This document shows, piece after piece, positions 34,636-35,356 of a DNA stretch of 35,356 nt. This DNA comes from Candidatus Zixiibacteriota bacterium (GTDB lineage: Bacteria > Zixibacteria > MSB-5A5 > GN15 > FEB-12). Position 1 is the stretch's first letter. Each line of letters begins with the position of its first letter. The stretch is from contig CP070674.1 in the NCBI GenBank assembly GCA_020351995.1, forward strand, positions 2,437,858 to 2,473,213, given 5' to 3'. The notes beneath the pieces are model-generated. The model ran no database searches and was not told where the DNA came from. It saw only the letters and a list, made by a program, of their open reading frames with translations. A program made the position numbers and the translations under genes.

Positions 34636-34648
34636 ATTGTGCCACAAT
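34636..34648 (+). promoter_or_regulatory. 13-bp palindrome upstream of the methyltransferase
   Basis: ATTGTG-C-CACAAT is a perfect inverted repeat with one central base, 118 bases before the methyltransferase ATG. It could be an operator controlling the methyltransferase. No controller gene is visible in the window. Confidence 0.35.
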
Positions 34649-34766
34649 AGAACATTCCTGATTTTCCTCAACCCCAAGCAAAATCGTAACAACATCGAAG
34701 GTGAATGTCAAACGGGGCCACCTCTGCAGACAGCACCGTTAGTGTGGATTAAAGAGGACATTGCCC

Positions 34767-35356
34767 ATGGCAAGCATAAGTGATCTTGTCTGGAAGATTT
34801 CAATCCCTCCAGTTCATGTTGAAGAACGCGGAATACTCTACCACTCCGATTTTCGAGAGGTGGTAGCTGATTTGCCCAACGAATCGATTGACCTCATTGT
34901 CACGGATCCCCCGTATGGAATCAATTACCGCGGTTGTAAGTTAGGGGCTCACAGATGTGATACTGGAAACTCGTGGCGGACTGCATCCCCCATAAACTTG
35001 ATAGAGAATGACGATTATCCTACAGCGTTGAACCTCTTCGAGAGTCTACTGAGACATTCGTCAAGAGTTTTGAGGAAAGGTGGCTGCTTCTGCGCTTGCT
35101 GCCCCGCCGGTGGACGGCACCTGAAAGCATTCACGGCTTGGGTTCGACTTACCGAGGAATACCTCGGTGTCAAAAATGTGGTCGTATGGGACAAGTCTCA
35201 CATAGGACTCGGAAGCCATTACCGAAAAGCTTATGAGCTTGTTTTGATTGGCAAAAAGCCGGGAGCGCCTTGTACATGGAACGGAGGCATGACAACCCCC
35301 AACATCTTCCGATGTAAGCCTGTGAACCGACTATGTAATACCCATCCCACTCCAAA
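34767..35356 (+). CDS. DNA methyltransferase (amino-methyltransferase, beta-type order), 3' end outside the window
   Basis: The frame is open from ATG 34767 to the right edge (196 codons). Motif IV is TDPPYGINYRG (about residues 46-56), the catalytic DPPY motif of N6-adenine or N4-cytosine methyltransferases. A helix-strand segment with RVLRKGGCFCACCP follows (the usual LKPGG-like position), then VVVWDKSHIGLGSHYRKAYELVLIG. HPTP at the very edge corresponds to the HPT-x-KP motif that precedes the AdoMet-binding FxGSGTT in beta-class enzymes. That last motif must lie beyond the edge. The start has AAGAGGAC seven bases upstream. Codon use looks less GC-rich than most of the window. It may be an orphan enzyme or part of a restriction-modification or phage locus; the rest of the locus is not visible. 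Confidence 0.85.
   Translation, partial: MASISDLVWKISIPPVHVEERGILYHSDFREVVADLPNESIDLIVTDPPYGINYRGCKLGAHRCDTGNSWRTASPINLIENDDYPTALNLFESLLRHSSRVLRKGGCFCACCPAGGRHLKAFTAWVRLTEEYLGVKNVVVWDKSHIGLGSHYRKAYELVLIGKKPGAPCTWNGGMTTPNIFRCKPVNRLCNTHPTP

Larger units (their letters stand above)
34467..34766. other. Intergenic region before the DNA methyltransferase
   Basis: Exactly 300 bases without a supported gene, visibly AT-richer in its second half. It contains a long inverted repeat (34479-34535) and a 13-bp palindrome (34636-34648). The drop in GC from here into the methyltransferase hints at acquired DNA, but the right side is cut by the window edge. Confidence 0.45.

Overview
The window is about 35 kb of GC-rich, gene-dense bacterial chromosome with mixed strand orientation and many exported proteins. 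I see no tRNA, rRNA, CRISPR array or insertion sequence. A giant multiheme c-type cytochrome beside an outer-membrane barrel, a secretin, an anaerobic-type corrinoid methyltransferase operon and a membrane-anchored reductive-dehalogenase-like protein suggest a Gram-negative, probably anaerobic or facultative bacterium from sediment or the subsurface. My best guess is an uncultivated lineage of the FCB or deltaproteobacterial kind (for example Zixibacteria). This is inference and the window does not prove it.

Layout. 1-1949 (minus): a truncated exported protein and a family C69 peptidase. 2093-3421 (plus): a reductive-dehalogenase/QueG-like iron-sulfur protein with N-terminal membrane helices. 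3527-8230 (plus): a tight five-gene operon holding an MttB-family methyltransferase without pyrrolysine, a MetH-reactivation-like protein, a corrinoid protein, a zinc homocysteine methyltransferase and a DUF523-DUF1722 protein. Together these look like a methionine synthase split into separate polypeptides, with an MttB enzyme in place of the folate module. 8261-13154: a PEP-synthase regulatory protein divergent from a large PAS/GAF hybrid histidine kinase. 13156-18834 (minus): an ABC-F ATPase preceded by a four-gene metabolic operon (unrecognised 413-aa enzyme, cupin, homoserine-dehydrogenase-like protein, aldehyde dehydrogenase).

19281-23741 (plus): a cytochrome with 37 haem-attachment motifs, 30 of them in ten regular 75-residue three-haem modules, followed 15 nt later by an outer-membrane beta-barrel protein. 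This is a candidate extracellular electron-transfer conduit, with a perfect CRP/FNR-type palindrome in its upstream region. 24209-29143 (plus): two paralogous secreted proteins, a duplicated chaperone-like exported protein and a small secretin, possibly a dedicated export or surface-assembly system. 29163-33490 (minus): carA-carB. 33891-34466: a small membrane protein. 34767-end: a DNA methyltransferase cut by the window edge.

The two most interesting systems are the MttB-linked split methionine synthase and the 37-haem cytochrome/barrel pair. The 413-aa-enzyme operon and the secretin cluster are also poorly explained by known families.
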